Below are positions 10,401 to 19,359 of a DNA stretch of 64,000 nucleotides, in pieces; within the stretch, counting starts at the first letter, position 1, and each line of letters starts with the position of its first letter. The notes beneath the pieces are model-generated. The model was given only the letters and a program-made list of their open reading frames with translations, ran no database searches and was not told the origin of the DNA. The stretch spans positions 558,001 through 622,000 of the forward strand of contig NZ_JACONZ010000001.1 of NCBI RefSeq assembly GCF_014287275.1, read 5' to 3'. Origin of the DNA: Anaerofilum hominis. Lineage in GTDB: Bacteria; Bacillota; Clostridia; Oscillospirales; Ruminococcaceae. The position numbers were made by a program, and so were the translations under genes.

Positions 10401-10964
10401 ATTGTCCTCGGCCCCGGCCAGCTTGCGCTCCGCCTCGTTTTTGCGGTAGCGGTACTTGGCGATGCCGGACGCCTCTTCAAAGATCTCCCGCCGCTCGCCC
10501 GACTTGGCGCCCACGATCTCGGCGATGCGGCCCTGGCCGATGATGGAATAGCCGTCCCGGCCGATGCCGGTGTCCAAAAACAGCTCGTAGATGTCCTTAA
10601 GGCGCACATTCTGGCCGTTGATGCCGTACTCGCTCTCGCCGCTGCGGTAATACTTGCGGGTAATGACCACCTCGTCCTTTTCCACGTCCAGCCGGTGGGC
10701 GGAGTTGTCGATGTACAGCGATACCGACGCAAAGCCCATGGGGCTGCGGGTCTGGGTGCCGCCAAAAATGACGTCCTCCATTTTGCCCGCGCCGCGCAGC
10801 TGTTTGGAAGAGGTCTCGCCCAGCACCCAGCGGATGGCGTCCGAGATATTGCTCTTGCCGCTGCCGTTGGGCCCCACCACGGCGGTGATGCCGCCCTCAA
10901 ACGTGATGCGGGTGCGGTCGGGGAAAGATTTGAACCCCTGTATCTCAAGTGCTTTCAAAAACAC
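7404..10964 (-). CDS. smc: Chromosome segregation protein SMC
   Basis: Core ATPase of the SMC-ScpAB condensin. The 1186-residue protein has the N-terminal head with Walker A GPNGSGKSNISDAIRW near residue 32 and a QLRGAGKMEDVIF segment, two long coiled coils rich in E, A and R (about 170-500 and 660-1010), a hinge around 510-640, and the C-terminal head with signature LSGGEQALVAIAIYF and Walker B CILDEIEAALDDVNV. Length is normal. ScpA and ScpB are not in the window. It sits between the radical SAM gene and ftsY. Confidence 0.97.
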   Translation of the reverse strand: MFLKALEIQGFKSFPDRTRITFEGGITAVVGPNGSGKSNISDAIRWVLGETSSKQLRGAGKMEDVIFGGTQTRSPMGFASVSLYIDNSAHRLDVEKDEVVITRKYYRSGESEYGINGQNVRLKDIYELFLDTGIGRDGYSIIGQGRIAEIVGAKSGERREIFEEASGIAKYRYRKNEAERKLAGAEDNLVRLRDILDELTARVGPLERDSEKAKKFLELSERRKSLEVTLWADTLRKAKDSVREAQRAREAAQGDYDRASAEIDGVDAETEEIRTEIEQLIMEIERTNAEIRSITEEIAGSDASIAVLRNDISHSEASIASLRDEIAAAGEDDATVADEIAAKRAAIEENAGRIRGQEARIAELSAMLDELSASAEATGERRGVLTERLAGLTQRATDLKVAAAGADSAAESAGARLSSLQDEAASGEGRLQQLRQEQAENADYLARCSADLTRLGNIKEGLSLKLASRQKALDTAAEEARRAQSQCEAAMERIRILKDLEKSMDGYNQSVRHVVKAAQARRLRGVIGPVSSVLTVQPGYELAIETALGFAAQNIVVQDENAAKAAIALLRDDRAGRATFLPLDTVRPSGFDRGRLPAGASLAADLVQADAKYANIVSNLLGRILVVENINDAGRAAKSLDYRYRVVTMDGQVVNAGGSFTGGSASRSAGLFTRRTEIEELNRRVEELSAQRRKRLEALDGAKAEQEKLAAELAATESEAITAAGDKIRAEAEQSRIETALTQGLAAAELMDAEREELEQRMAAARDTIAQSEAESARVAQEISALEAELTGLADGDDSFLETRARLSDEISECKLARLALEKDSESARAAIASLEGRSGESAQRVEGLRASIARLEASIRENEERIAAVEERKRDAAARIAAGEEAIRAATDRRLEKEGSITRQNARMRELTAQREELSREITRLDERRTALETEYDATTAKLWEEYELTLSDAAALSVPFESVTELRRGVAEVRGQIRALGNVNVGAIEEYAEVRERYEFMRSQVADVEKSKAELTKLIAELSGEMKELFSKSFEQINAHFSRIFAELFGGGSARLSLSDEDNVLESGIDISVSPPGKIIKNLSALSGGEQALVAIAIYFAILAVNPAPFCILDEIEAALDDVNVVRYASYLRRITAHTQFIVITHRRGTMEEADVLYGVTMQEDGVSKLLKLDVNEVDAKLIS

Positions 10965-11004
10965 GGTTTCGTCTCACATCTCTTTCTGGAAAAGTTGCCG
11001 CCGC

Positions 11005-12012
11005 TCACAGCGCCCTCAGCCCGATCTGCCGCCCGCTGAGGGCGGGTTCCTCCCGCACTGCCAGCTCGTAGCCCCGCTCGCTGAAATAGCGCAGATTTTC
11101 TCTCCGCTGCCCCGCGGCGGCGCTGTGCCCGCCCGGCGGGACGCTGAGCAGATATCTCCCGGCGGGCAGACCGCGCAGCGCGGCCTCTGCCGCCTGCCGG
11201 TAGAGCCGCGCCTCGCACAGCTGGCGAAAAGCCGGATGATACGGCCCGGCGACCAGGTTTTGCCGCAGGGGGCCGTCGTCCTGCAGGCCCACGCGGATGA
11301 CCCGGACGCCTTTGCGCTCAAACAGCTCGATCAGCGGCGCGGTGGCCTCCACGGCCTGCTCCACCGTCAGCGGGCGATAGCTGCCCTGCCGGGCCAGCTC
11401 CGCCAGCGGCGTGCCCCGCAGCACCAGCGTGGGGTAAATGCGCACCGTGTCCGGGCCCAGGTTTGCCAGCGCAATGGCGGTGTCCCTTGCCGCGCGGGCC
11501 GGGTCGTACTCGCCGAACAGGCCCACCATCATCTGCAGCCCCAGCGAAAAGCCGCTGTTTTTCACCAGCTGGGCTGCGAACCGGGTCTGCAACGAGGTGT
11601 GTCCGCGGCCGTTGAGCCGCAGCACCGTGTCGTTCATGCTCTGCGCCCCCAGCTCCACCGCGGTCACGCCGTAACGGCGCAGCTCGGCGAGCACGGCGGC
11701 GTCCACCGCGTCGGGCCGGGTGGAGACCCGGATGCCCGCGGCGCGCCCCGCCTCCACAAAAGGGGCGGCCGCCGCCAGCAGGGCGCGCCGATAACCGGCG
11801 TCCACAGCGGTAAAGCTGCCGCCGAAAAAAGCGATCTCCACCCCGCAGCCCTCCCCCGCGGGGGGCAGCAGGGCCGCGCAGCTCTCAGCGACCTGTGCGG
11901 GGGACGGCCCCGCCGCCGCGCCGGAAATGGAGTTCTGGTCGCAGAAACTGCAGCGGTGCGGGCAGCCCGCATGCGGTATAAAAAAGGGCAGATTGCGGTG
12001 GCGGGCCCTCAC
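11005..12012 (-). CDS. Radical SAM protein, Elp3-like
   Basis: A 335-residue protein with an N-terminal 4Fe-4S cluster motif CPHRCSFC (Cx3Cx2C) at about residues 17-24, within RNLPFFIPHAGCPHRCSFCDQ. Later strings such as GIRVSTRPDAV, VELGAQSMNDTVLRLNGRGH and SLGLQMMVGLFGE resemble the Elp3/HemN-like radical SAM barrel. No acetyltransferase domain follows, so it is not full Elp3. The start is a GTG overlapping the rnc stop (GTGA), so the two are translationally coupled. The position between rnc and smc is one I recall as common in Clostridia; the substrate is not known to me. Confidence 0.88.
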   Translation of the reverse strand: MRARHRNLPFFIPHAGCPHRCSFCDQNSISGAAAGPSPAQVAESCAALLPPAGEGCGVEIAFFGGSFTAVDAGYRRALLAAAAPFVEAGRAAGIRVSTRPDAVDAAVLAELRRYGVTAVELGAQSMNDTVLRLNGRGHTSLQTRFAAQLVKNSGFSLGLQMMVGLFGEYDPARAARDTAIALANLGPDTVRIYPTLVLRGTPLAELARQGSYRPLTVEQAVEATAPLIELFERKGVRVIRVGLQDDGPLRQNLVAGPYHPAFRQLCEARLYRQAAEAALRGLPAGRYLLSVPPGGHSAAAGQRRENLRYFSERGYELAVREEPALSGRQIGLRAL

Positions 12013-12692
12013 AGCCGCCCGCCGTCCTCGCCAAACAGCTTCAGCGCCTCTCTGGCGGCCTGCTGCTCGGCCAGCTTTTTGCTGTGGCCCTCGCCCCGCC
12101 CGATGACGTTGGAGTTCAGGTGCACCTCCACCACAAAGCTCTTGTTGTGGTCCGGGCCGGACTCGTCCACCACCACATAGCGCAGCCGCTCTTCCGGGTT
12201 TTGCTGGATGATCTCCTGCAGGCGGGTCTTGTAATCCTCCGGCACCGCCTGCTCATCCCGCACCAGGGGCAGGATGAACGCGCGGGCCGCCTCCAGCCCG
12301 CCGTCCAGATACAGCGCCGCCAGCACCGCCTCAAAGGCGTCGGCCAAAATGGAGGGCCGGGTGCGGCCGCCGCTGTTCTCCTCGCCTTTGCCCAGGCGCA
12401 GATATTGCCCCAGGCCGATCTTCTTTGCAAATTCATAGCAGCTGGTCTCGCAGACCAGCGCCGCGCGGATGCGGGTGAGCTCCCCCTCCGGCAGATGCCG
12501 GTGCGAGATGAAGAGCTCTTCGCTTACCACGATGGAGAGCACCGAGTCGCCGAGAAACTCCAGCCTCTCGTTATACTCGGTGCCGCGCCGCTGCTCGTTG
12601 GCAAAGCTGGAGTGGGTGACCGCTGCGGACAGCAGCTTGATATTGCTGAACTGATGGCCGAGCGCCCGCTCAAGCCCCTGTAGATTTTCCAT
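12009..12692 (-). CDS. rnc: Ribonuclease III
   Basis: Double-strand-specific endonuclease that matures rRNA and some mRNAs. The 227-residue protein has the family signature NERLEFLGDSVLS at about 41-53, a second acidic cluster ILADAFEAVLAALYLDGG with the metal-binding D and E, and a C-terminal dsRNA-binding domain (about 155-225) ending GEGHSKKLAEQQAAREALKLFGE. It is preceded by plsX and overlaps the radical SAM gene by four bases. Confidence 0.97.
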   Translation of the reverse strand: MENLQGLERALGHQFSNIKLLSAAVTHSSFANEQRRGTEYNERLEFLGDSVLSIVVSEELFISHRHLPEGELTRIRAALVCETSCYEFAKKIGLGQYLRLGKGEENSGGRTRPSILADAFEAVLAALYLDGGLEAARAFILPLVRDEQAVPEDYKTRLQEIIQQNPEERLRYVVVDESGPDHNKSFVVEVHLNSNVIGRGEGHSKKLAEQQAAREALKLFGEDGGRL

Positions 12693-12773
12693 GGAACCGC
12701 CCCTTTCTTTGCCCGGGAAAAGCGCCTTTTCGGCGCCGCCGGGGCGGCCCCGCCCCGGCCCGAAACGCCTGTT

Positions 12774-13763
12774 TTACCGCCTGATGTTCTCGCGGATCGC
12801 CTCCACCATGCCGTTTTCACAGCAGAGCTTCGCCTGGCGCACCGCATTTTTGACCGCCTTGGCATTGGAGGAGCCGTGGGCCTTGATGACCACCCGGCTG
12901 ATGCCCAGCAAAGGCGCGCCGCCGTGCTCGTCGGCGTCCAGCTTGGCCTTGAACTCACGCACGCCGTTTTTCATCAGCAGCGCCGCCAACATGGTGCCGG
13001 CATTTTTTTTGAACATCGCTTTCAGCTCCCCGGTGAAAAAGCGGGCCAGCCCCTCGGTCAGCTTGAGGATGACGTTGCCGGTGAAGCCGTCGCAGACCAC
13101 CACGTCCACCGCGCCGTCGGGCACCTCCCGCGGCTCCACATTGCCTGCAAACCGGATGGCGGGATTCTGCTTCATCAGCTGGTGGGCTTCCACATAAACG
13201 GGCGTGCCCTTGCTCTCCTCCGCCCCGTTGTTGACCAGGGCCACCTTCGGCTCCCTGCGGCCCATCACCTTTTCCATGTACACGCTGCCCATGGTGGCAA
13301 AACAGTCCAGCATTTCGGCCGGGCACTCCACATTCGCGCCCGAGTCCAGCAGCAGATAGGGCTGCAGCCGGCCGGGGATGACGGTGCCGATGGCCGCCCG
13401 CTTGACGCCGGGCAGCCGCTTGGCGATCAGGGTCGCGCCCGTGAGCAGCGCCCCGGTGGAGCCGGCGCTGACCAGCGCGTCGCCCTCCCCCGCGGCCAGC
13501 AGCCGCAGCGCCACCACCATCGACGAATCCTTTTTGTGCCGCACCGCCGAGGTGGGGTCGTCGCACATCTCGATGGTCTGCGAGGCGTGCTTCACGGTGA
13601 TGCCCGTCATCTCGATGCCGTTTTCCGCTGCGCAGGCGGCGATCTTCTCCTCGTCGCCCACGGCGATGATCTCCACGCCCAGCTCTTTTACCGCCGCGGC
13701 CGCGCCCAGCAGCATCTCTTTCGGGGCGTTGTCGCCTCCCATGGCGTCCAAAATGATCTTCAT
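12774..13763 (-). CDS. plsX: Phosphate acyltransferase PlsX
   Basis: Makes acyl-phosphate from acyl-ACP at the start of phospholipid synthesis in Gram-positives. The 329-residue protein starts MKIILDAMGGDNAPKEMLLG and contains LVSAGSTGALL, LLDSGANVECPAEML, NNGAEESKG and VVCDGFTGNVILKL. The start is placed at 13763, where the family N-terminus begins; the in-frame extension upstream overlaps the end of trmFO and is arginine/proline-rich. No acpP or fab genes accompany it here. Confidence 0.96.
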   Translation of the reverse strand: MKIILDAMGGDNAPKEMLLGAAAAVKELGVEIIAVGDEEKIAACAAENGIEMTGITVKHASQTIEMCDDPTSAVRHKKDSSMVVALRLLAAGEGDALVSAGSTGALLTGATLIAKRLPGVKRAAIGTVIPGRLQPYLLLDSGANVECPAEMLDCFATMGSVYMEKVMGRREPKVALVNNGAEESKGTPVYVEAHQLMKQNPAIRFAGNVEPREVPDGAVDVVVCDGFTGNVILKLTEGLARFFTGELKAMFKKNAGTMLAALLMKNGVREFKAKLDADEHGGAPLLGISRVVIKAHGSSNAKAVKNAVRQAKLCCENGMVEAIRENIRR

Positions 13764-13831
13764 GCTTCCATCCTCCCCTGTTGTGCGGCCGGATCGCTTT
13801 GCCGCGTCCATCCGCTTTTGTTTTTCCTTTT

Positions 13832-15160
13832 TCAGCGGGCCGGCAGCGCGCCCTGGCTGCGCAGGGCCTGCTCCATTGCCGCGAGCGCCCGCTCGGCCAG
13901 CTTCTGGTAGCGCAGGCGCTTGTCCTTTACGCGCTCGGGCAGGGGCGGCAGCAGGCCCATGTTGCTGCCCATGGGCTGGTAATCCGCAGTCTCGGCCGTC
14001 ACATGGGCCATCAGCGCGCCGCACATGGTCTCGGGCGGCAGCGCCAGCGGCGGCAGCCCACGCAGCCTGCGCAGCACCTGATGGGCGGCCAGCAGGCCGC
14101 AGGCGGCGCTTTCCATATAGCCCTCCACGCCGGTGATCTGCCCGGCAAAGTAAAGGCCGGGCTGCCCTTTCAGCGACAGATCCGGCCCCAGCACCTGGGG
14201 CGCGTTGAGAAAGCTGTTGCGGTGCATCACGCCATAGCGCACGAACTCCGCCTGTTCCAGGCCCGGGATCATCGAAAAGACCCGCTTCTGTTCGCCGAAT
14301 TTCAGGTTGGTCTGAAAACCGACCAGATTGTAGCGGCTGTTCTCGCGGTCCTCGCTGCGCAGCTGTACGTTCGCCCAGGGCCGGTGGCCGGTGGCGGGGT
14401 CCACAAGGCCCACCGGCCGCAGCGGGCCGTAGCGCAGGGTGTCCGCGCCGCGCCGCGCCATGATCTCCACCGGCATGCAGCCCTCGTAAACGTTCACCCG
14501 GTCCGCGTCGTGCAGCTCGGCGCGCTCCGCGTTCACCAGTTCGGCGTAAAACGCCTCGTAACCCGCTTTGTCGAACGGGCAGTTCAGATAGTCGTCGCTG
14601 CCCCGGCCGTAGCGGGAGGCGGCAAAGACCTTGGACCGGTCGATGCTCGCAGCGGTGACGATGGGCGCCGCCGCGTCGAAAAAAGACAGGCTGTCCCGGC
14701 CTGTTTTTTCGCGGATGGCCTCTGCCAGCGCCCCCTCGGTGAGCGGGCCGGTCGCGACAATGACCGGCAGCGCATCCTCAAAGTCCAGGCTGGCGACCTC
14801 TTCCCGCCGCACCGTGATGTTGGGGTGGTTTTCCACCATGCCGGTGACCGTCTCGCTGAAGAGGTCCCTGTCCACCGCCAGCGCGCCGCCGGCAGCCACC
14901 CGGGCTGTCTGGGCGGCGTCCAGCAGGCGGCTGCCCAAAAGGCGCATCTCCGCTTTCAGCAGGCCGCTGGCTGAATCCAGCCGGTCGGCCTTGAGCGAGT
15001 TGGAACAGACCAGCTCGGCAAAGCCCTCCTTTTTGTGCGCGGGTGAAAAGCGCAGGGGCTTTTGCTCATACAGCAGGACCGGGACCCCCGCGCCGGCCAG
15101 CAGCAGCGCCGCCTCGCAGCCGGCGAGGCCCGCCCCCACCACCCGCACCGCGGGCGTCAA
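13832..15160 (-). CDS. trmFO: tRNA (uracil-54-C5)-methyltransferase TrmFO
   Basis: Folate- and FAD-dependent enzyme that makes ribothymidine at tRNA position 54 (FADH2/NADPH:methylenetetrahydrofolate type). The FAD-binding Rossmann motif VVGAGLAGCEAALLLAGAG begins about five residues in, followed by FAELVCSNSLKADRLDSASG, the FNCPF-like segment LNCPFDKAGYEAFY, and GQITGVEGYMESAACGLLA. I choose a TTG start at 15160 whose last two bases overlap the topA TGA (TTGA); this gives the spacing before the Rossmann motif that I recall from Bacillus TrmFO. A GTG at 15148 is the alternative. Length is 442 residues, normal for the family. Confidence 0.93.
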   Translation of the reverse strand: MTPAVRVVGAGLAGCEAALLLAGAGVPVLLYEQKPLRFSPAHKKEGFAELVCSNSLKADRLDSASGLLKAEMRLLGSRLLDAAQTARVAAGGALAVDRDLFSETVTGMVENHPNITVRREEVASLDFEDALPVIVATGPLTEGALAEAIREKTGRDSLSFFDAAAPIVTAASIDRSKVFAASRYGRGSDDYLNCPFDKAGYEAFYAELVNAERAELHDADRVNVYEGCMPVEIMARRGADTLRYGPLRPVGLVDPATGHRPWANVQLRSEDRENSRYNLVGFQTNLKFGEQKRVFSMIPGLEQAEFVRYGVMHRNSFLNAPQVLGPDLSLKGQPGLYFAGQITGVEGYMESAACGLLAAHQVLRRLRGLPPLALPPETMCGALMAHVTAETADYQPMGSNMGLLPPLPERVKDKRLRYQKLAERALAAMEQALRSQGALPAR

Positions 15161-17247
15161 GGCTTGAGCGGCTTTCGAAAGCCGCAGCCCTCTGCCAGGC
15201 AGACCAGTTCGCCGCTTTTGCCGCCGTGCTTGAACAGGGTCTTGCCGCACTCGGGGCACTTCTCGTCGGTGGGTTCATCCCAGCTCATAAACCCGCAGGC
15301 GGGATTTTTTTCACAGCCGTAATAGATGCGTCCCTTTTTGGACTTGCGCACCAGAATGCGGCTGCCGCAGAGCGGGCATTCGCCCGGCGCGGCCTGCACC
15401 AGCCGCCGGGTGTTCTTGCACTCGGGAAAGCCCGGGCAGGCCAGAAATTTGCCGTAACGGCCGGTCTTGATGACCATCTTGCGGCCGCACAGCTCGCAGA
15501 CCTCGTCGGTCTCCTCGTCGGGGACCTTGATCTTTTTGCCCTCCAGGTCCTGTTCCGCCTTTTTCAGCGTCTTGTCAAACGCGGTGTAAAAATCATCCAC
15601 CGTTTTGACCCATTCCGCCCGGCCGGCCTCCACCTTATCCAGGTTTTTCTCCATCTGGGCCGAAAATTTGACGTCCACGATGTTCGAAAACTCATCCATC
15701 ATCAGCTCGTTCACCGTCAGCCCCAGCAGGGTGGGCTTGAGCTTTTTCGCCTCCCGCTCCACATAGCCGCGGTCAATGATGGTGGTGATGATGGGCGCAT
15801 AGGTGGAGGGGCGGCCGATGCCGTTTTCCTCCAGCGCCTTGATGAGGGTCGCCTCGGTGTAGAGCGAGGGCGGCTGGGTGAACTTCTGCTCCGCCGCCAG
15901 GTCTTTCAGCTTCAGGGTCATGCCCTCCTCCAGGGGGGGCAGGGCGGTCTCCTTTTTTTCCTTTTCGTCGGTGGCCTCCTCGTAGAGCGCCGTAAAGCCG
16001 TCGAAAGCCACGGTATAGCCGCTGGCTTTGAACAGATAATCCCCGGCCGCCACCTCCACGTTCATGGTGTCGTGGATGGCGTCCGCCATCTGGCTGGCGG
16101 TAAAGCGGCTCCAGATCAGCCGGTAGAGCTTGGCGGTGTCGCCGCTGATGCTTTTTTCCACCTCGTCCGGCGTGAGGGCCGGGTTAGAGGGGCGGATCGC
16201 CTCGTGGGCGTCCTGCGCGGCGGTGGCGTTTTTGCTCTTGTAGGTGCGCTTTGCCTTGTTGACGTACCTGTCGCCCCAGCGCTCGCTGATGAACGCTTTC
16301 GCCCCGGCCACCGCCTCGTCGGACAGGCGCAGGCTGTCGGTGCGCATGTAGGTGATCAGGCCGGTAGTGCCCACCCCGGCGATATCCACGCCCTCATACA
16401 GCGTCTGGGCCGCCCGCATGGTGCGGGTGGCTGTGAAGCCCAGCCTGCGGCTGGCCTCCTGCTGCAGGGTGGAGGTGATGAACGGGGGCGCTGGCACCTT
16501 TTTGCGGGTTCCCTTTGTGATCTTGGAGACCCTGTAATCCCTGCCCTCCAGCGCCGCGAGGATGCGGTCCGCCTGCTCCTTGTCGGTGACGGCGATCTTC
16601 TCCCCCTCTGCGGTGGAGGCCAGCCGCGCGGTGAACTTTTTGGCGCTGCCGGGCGCCGAGAGGGTGGCGTCCAGGTTCCAGTACTCCTCGGGGACAAAGG
16701 CGTCGATCTCCTTTTGGCGGTCGACGATCAGCCGCACGGCCACCGACTGCACCCGGCCCGCCGAGAGGCCCCGGCGCACCTTGCGCCAGAGGAACGGCGA
16801 CAGCTTGTAGCCCACCAGGCGGTCCAGCACCCGGCGCGCCTGCTGGGCATTCACCAGGTCCAGATCGATGCTGCGCGGATGGGCCATGCCCTCGGTGACC
16901 CCCTTTTTGGTGATCTCGCCGAAAGTCACCCTGTCCGGGGCTTCCACGTCCAGGCCCAGCAGATGGGCCAGATGCCAGCTGATGGCTTCGCCCTCCCGGT
17001 CCGGGTCGGTCGCAAGAAGCACGCCCTCGCTCTGCTTTGCAGCGCTCTTGAGCTCTTTGATGAGCTTTTCCTTGCCCTTGATGTTGATGTACTGGGGGTT
17101 GTAGTCCCGCTCCACGTCGATGCCGAGCTGGCTTGCCGGCAGGTCCCGGATATGGCCCATGGAGGCCATCACCTCATACCCGTCGCCCAGATATTTGCGG
17201 ATCGTCTTCGCTTTCGCGGGGGACTCCACAATGACCAATTTAGACAT
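15157..17247 (-). CDS. topA: DNA topoisomerase I
   Basis: Type IA topoisomerase that relaxes negative supercoils. The 696-residue protein starts MSKLVIVESPAKAKTIRKYL (Toprim), has ATDPDREGEAISWHLA with the acidic triad, the decatenation-loop region GLSAGRVQSVAVRLIVDRQ, and the active-site tyrosine in GLITYMRTDSLRLS. Three C-terminal four-cysteine zinc ribbons are visible (CELCG...CPGFPEC, CPLCG...CEKNPAC, CPECG...CLAEGC). The stop overlaps the trmFO start and dprA lies upstream. Confidence 0.97.
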   Translation of the reverse strand: MSKLVIVESPAKAKTIRKYLGDGYEVMASMGHIRDLPASQLGIDVERDYNPQYINIKGKEKLIKELKSAAKQSEGVLLATDPDREGEAISWHLAHLLGLDVEAPDRVTFGEITKKGVTEGMAHPRSIDLDLVNAQQARRVLDRLVGYKLSPFLWRKVRRGLSAGRVQSVAVRLIVDRQKEIDAFVPEEYWNLDATLSAPGSAKKFTARLASTAEGEKIAVTDKEQADRILAALEGRDYRVSKITKGTRKKVPAPPFITSTLQQEASRRLGFTATRTMRAAQTLYEGVDIAGVGTTGLITYMRTDSLRLSDEAVAGAKAFISERWGDRYVNKAKRTYKSKNATAAQDAHEAIRPSNPALTPDEVEKSISGDTAKLYRLIWSRFTASQMADAIHDTMNVEVAAGDYLFKASGYTVAFDGFTALYEEATDEKEKKETALPPLEEGMTLKLKDLAAEQKFTQPPSLYTEATLIKALEENGIGRPSTYAPIITTIIDRGYVEREAKKLKPTLLGLTVNELMMDEFSNIVDVKFSAQMEKNLDKVEAGRAEWVKTVDDFYTAFDKTLKKAEQDLEGKKIKVPDEETDEVCELCGRKMVIKTGRYGKFLACPGFPECKNTRRLVQAAPGECPLCGSRILVRKSKKGRIYYGCEKNPACGFMSWDEPTDEKCPECGKTLFKHGGKSGELVCLAEGCGFRKPLKP

Positions 17248-17381
17248 ATTGCACCTCGTTGTCGGTTCGGATATCGTCAGCGCCGCCGGGACGCCTTTTT
17301 TTTCGGCGCGCCCGCGGCGCGGGATCGTCTCTAGTATTTACCGCCCGCCGCCGGATCACACACCGGCGGCAGGCGCCGCCC

Positions 17382-18485
17382 TCACTGCCCGCGCACAAAC
17401 TGCCGCCCGGCCAGCTGCCGCGACAGGCCGGCCAGTTCCAGCTCCGTCAGGGCCGCCATGGCCGCGGCGGGGGCAAGCCCGCTGGCCGCGCACAGCTCTG
17501 CCAGGCCCTGCGGCCGGGCGGAAAGCGCGGCGTTGAGTGCCGCGGCCGCGGGGCTGAGCCCGGCCTCCGCCTCCGCGCCGTGCTCTTCTAACGCGCGCTC
17601 CGCTGCCGCGGCGTCCCCGCCCAGGCCGTACTCCTCCAGCACGTCACGGGCGGAGAGCACCGGCTTTGCGCCCTGCTGCAGCAGCCAGTTGGTGCCCTCG
17701 CTGAGCGGGCTGAAAATGCTGCCGGGCACCGCGAAAACGTCCCTGCCGCCGTCCAGCGCATAGCGCACCGTGCTCATGGTGCCGCTGCGGCGGCGCGCCT
17801 CGGTGACCACCAGCCCGCGGGAGAGCCCCGCGATGATGCGGTTGCGCAGCAAAAAGTAATGTCCCTGCCCCGCCGTGCCGATGGGATACTCGCTGACCAC
17901 GGCGCCGTTTTTCGCGATCAGCTCCCGCAGCGTGGCGTTGCGGGCGGGATAGGTGCGGTCGACGGCGGTGCCCAGCACCGCGACGGTGGGCGTGCCCGCG
18001 GCGACGGCCGCCTTGTGGGCCTCGCTGTCCAGACCGTCGGCCAGACCCGACACCAGCAGCGCGCCCGCCTCCGCAAGGCCCTTGCCCAGAAAGCGCGCCG
18101 CCTCCATGCCGTAAGCCGAGGGCCGCCGGGTGCCCACCATGCCCACAAGCAGGCCCTCGCTCAAAAAGCGGGCCTCGCCCTGCAGATAGAGCACGGCGGG
18201 GGGATCATCGATCTCCCGCAGCCGGGCCGGGTACTCCTCATCGCCGTAGCACAGCACCCGGTAACCGGCCCGCAGGTGGAGGCCCAGCCGTTCCTGAAAC
18301 CCCTCTGCGCGGGAGGACGCCAGCGCCCGCTGCTGGCCGGGCGTGACCAGCCCCTCGCGCAGCAGCTGGGCGCGGTGCGCATAGACGCCCGCCGCGTCCC
18401 CATAGGCCGACAGCAGGGGCTGCAGCGCTCTGGGGGCGAACCCCAGCCCGGAGGCAAGCCACAGCCAGGGCAGCCGCTCATCCAT
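17382..18485 (-). CDS. dprA: DNA processing protein DprA
   Basis: DprA loads RecA onto incoming single-stranded DNA during transformation. The 367-residue protein has a SAM-like N-terminus, the Rossmann core with GMVGTRRPSAYGMEAAR, LVSGLADGLDSEAHKAA, GTAVDRTYPARN and NRIIAGLSRGLVVTEARRRSGT, and a C-terminal winged-helix-like DML1 domain (about 300-367). The start at 18485 overlaps the upstream methyltransferase stop by 8 bases; the longer frame adds 31 arginine/serine-rich residues and is rejected. No com operon is present here. Confidence 0.95.
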   Translation of the reverse strand: MDERLPWLWLASGLGFAPRALQPLLSAYGDAAGVYAHRAQLLREGLVTPGQQRALASSRAEGFQERLGLHLRAGYRVLCYGDEEYPARLREIDDPPAVLYLQGEARFLSEGLLVGMVGTRRPSAYGMEAARFLGKGLAEAGALLVSGLADGLDSEAHKAAVAAGTPTVAVLGTAVDRTYPARNATLRELIAKNGAVVSEYPIGTAGQGHYFLLRNRIIAGLSRGLVVTEARRRSGTMSTVRYALDGGRDVFAVPGSIFSPLSEGTNWLLQQGAKPVLSARDVLEEYGLGGDAAAAERALEEHGAEAEAGLSPAAAALNAALSARPQGLAELCAASGLAPAAAMAALTELELAGLSRQLAGRQFVRGQ

Positions 18486-19269
18486 CGCGCCTGCCCCCAA
18501 GCTCCCACATGAGCACCGAGGCCGCCACGGCGGCGTTGAGGGATTCCATCGCCCGGATGGGGATCCTGACCACCGCACTGCAGGCGGCGATCACCTCGGC
18601 GGACAGGCCGTTGCCCTCGTTGCCCACCGCCAGCGCCAGCCCGCCGCCGCTGCGGCGGATCTCCCGCAGGTCCTGCGCGCCGCGCAGGGCGGCGGCAAGC
18701 GTCTGCGCGCCCTGCGCCCCCAGCCGCCGCAGCTCGCCCGCCAGGTCCGCCGTCTCAAAGACCGGCAGCTTGAACACCGCGCCCATCGAGGCCCGCAGCA
18801 CCTTTTGCCCAAAGGGATCGGCACAGCCGGGCGTCAGGATGGCGCCGGAAAAGCCGAACGCCGCGGCGCTGCGCAGCACCGCGCCCACGTTGGCGGGGTC
18901 CTGCACATCCTCCAGCGCGATATAGCGCCCCGCCGGGTCGGCTTCCGCCAGCCCAAACTCCGGCATTCTGCACACGGCAAAGACTCCCTGCGGCGTTTTC
19001 TGGCCGGACAGCTTTTCCGCCACCGGCTCGCTGATGCGCAGCTGCTCGCAGGGCAGTTCCAGCAGCTGCGGCCACCGCTTTTCGGCCTTATAGGTATAAT
19101 ATACTGTTTCCATAGCCAGGCCGGAGCCGGCCGCGTCGAGGCACAGCTTTACGCCCTCTGCGACAAAGCGGTTCTCCGCCCTGCAGAAGGCTGGCTTTTG
19201 CATCAGCTTTGCGGTGTATTTCACCCGCTCATTGTCCCGGCTGGTGATCTCACCCGTCGTTTTCCTCAC
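18478..19269 (-). CDS. TrmH/SpoU family RNA 2'-O-ribose methyltransferase
   Basis: SPOUT methyltransferase probably acting on 23S rRNA. It has an N-terminal substrate-binding L30e-like part (about 1-95) and a C-terminal trefoil-knot SpoU domain with YIALEDVQDPANVGAVLRSA (motif 1), LALAVGNEGNGLSAEVI (motif 2) and VRIPIRAMESLNAAVAASV (motif 3). At 263 residues it is RlmB/YsgA-like; the exact nucleotide cannot be fixed. It follows rplT on the same strand with a terminator-like hairpin between, and overlaps dprA. Confidence 0.9.
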   Translation of the reverse strand: MRKTTGEITSRDNERVKYTAKLMQKPAFCRAENRFVAEGVKLCLDAAGSGLAMETVYYTYKAEKRWPQLLELPCEQLRISEPVAEKLSGQKTPQGVFAVCRMPEFGLAEADPAGRYIALEDVQDPANVGAVLRSAAAFGFSGAILTPGCADPFGQKVLRASMGAVFKLPVFETADLAGELRRLGAQGAQTLAAALRGAQDLREIRRSGGGLALAVGNEGNGLSAEVIAACSAVVRIPIRAMESLNAAVAASVLMWELGGRRDG

Positions 19270-19317
19270 CCGGCCTTTCCGGTCCGTCCCGATTTTTGCA
19301 CCTGGGAATAAAACAAA

Positions 19318-19350
19318 GGGACGCCCGCGCGCGGTCGCGTACGGGCGTTG
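19318..19350 (-). terminator. Candidate terminator after rplT
   Basis: On the minus strand ACGCCCG (19348-19342) pairs with CGGGCGT (19327-19321), followed by CCCTTTGTTTT. The tail is imperfect, so partial read-through into the methyltransferase gene is likely. Confidence 0.55.
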
Positions 19351-19359
19351 TTTGCAAAC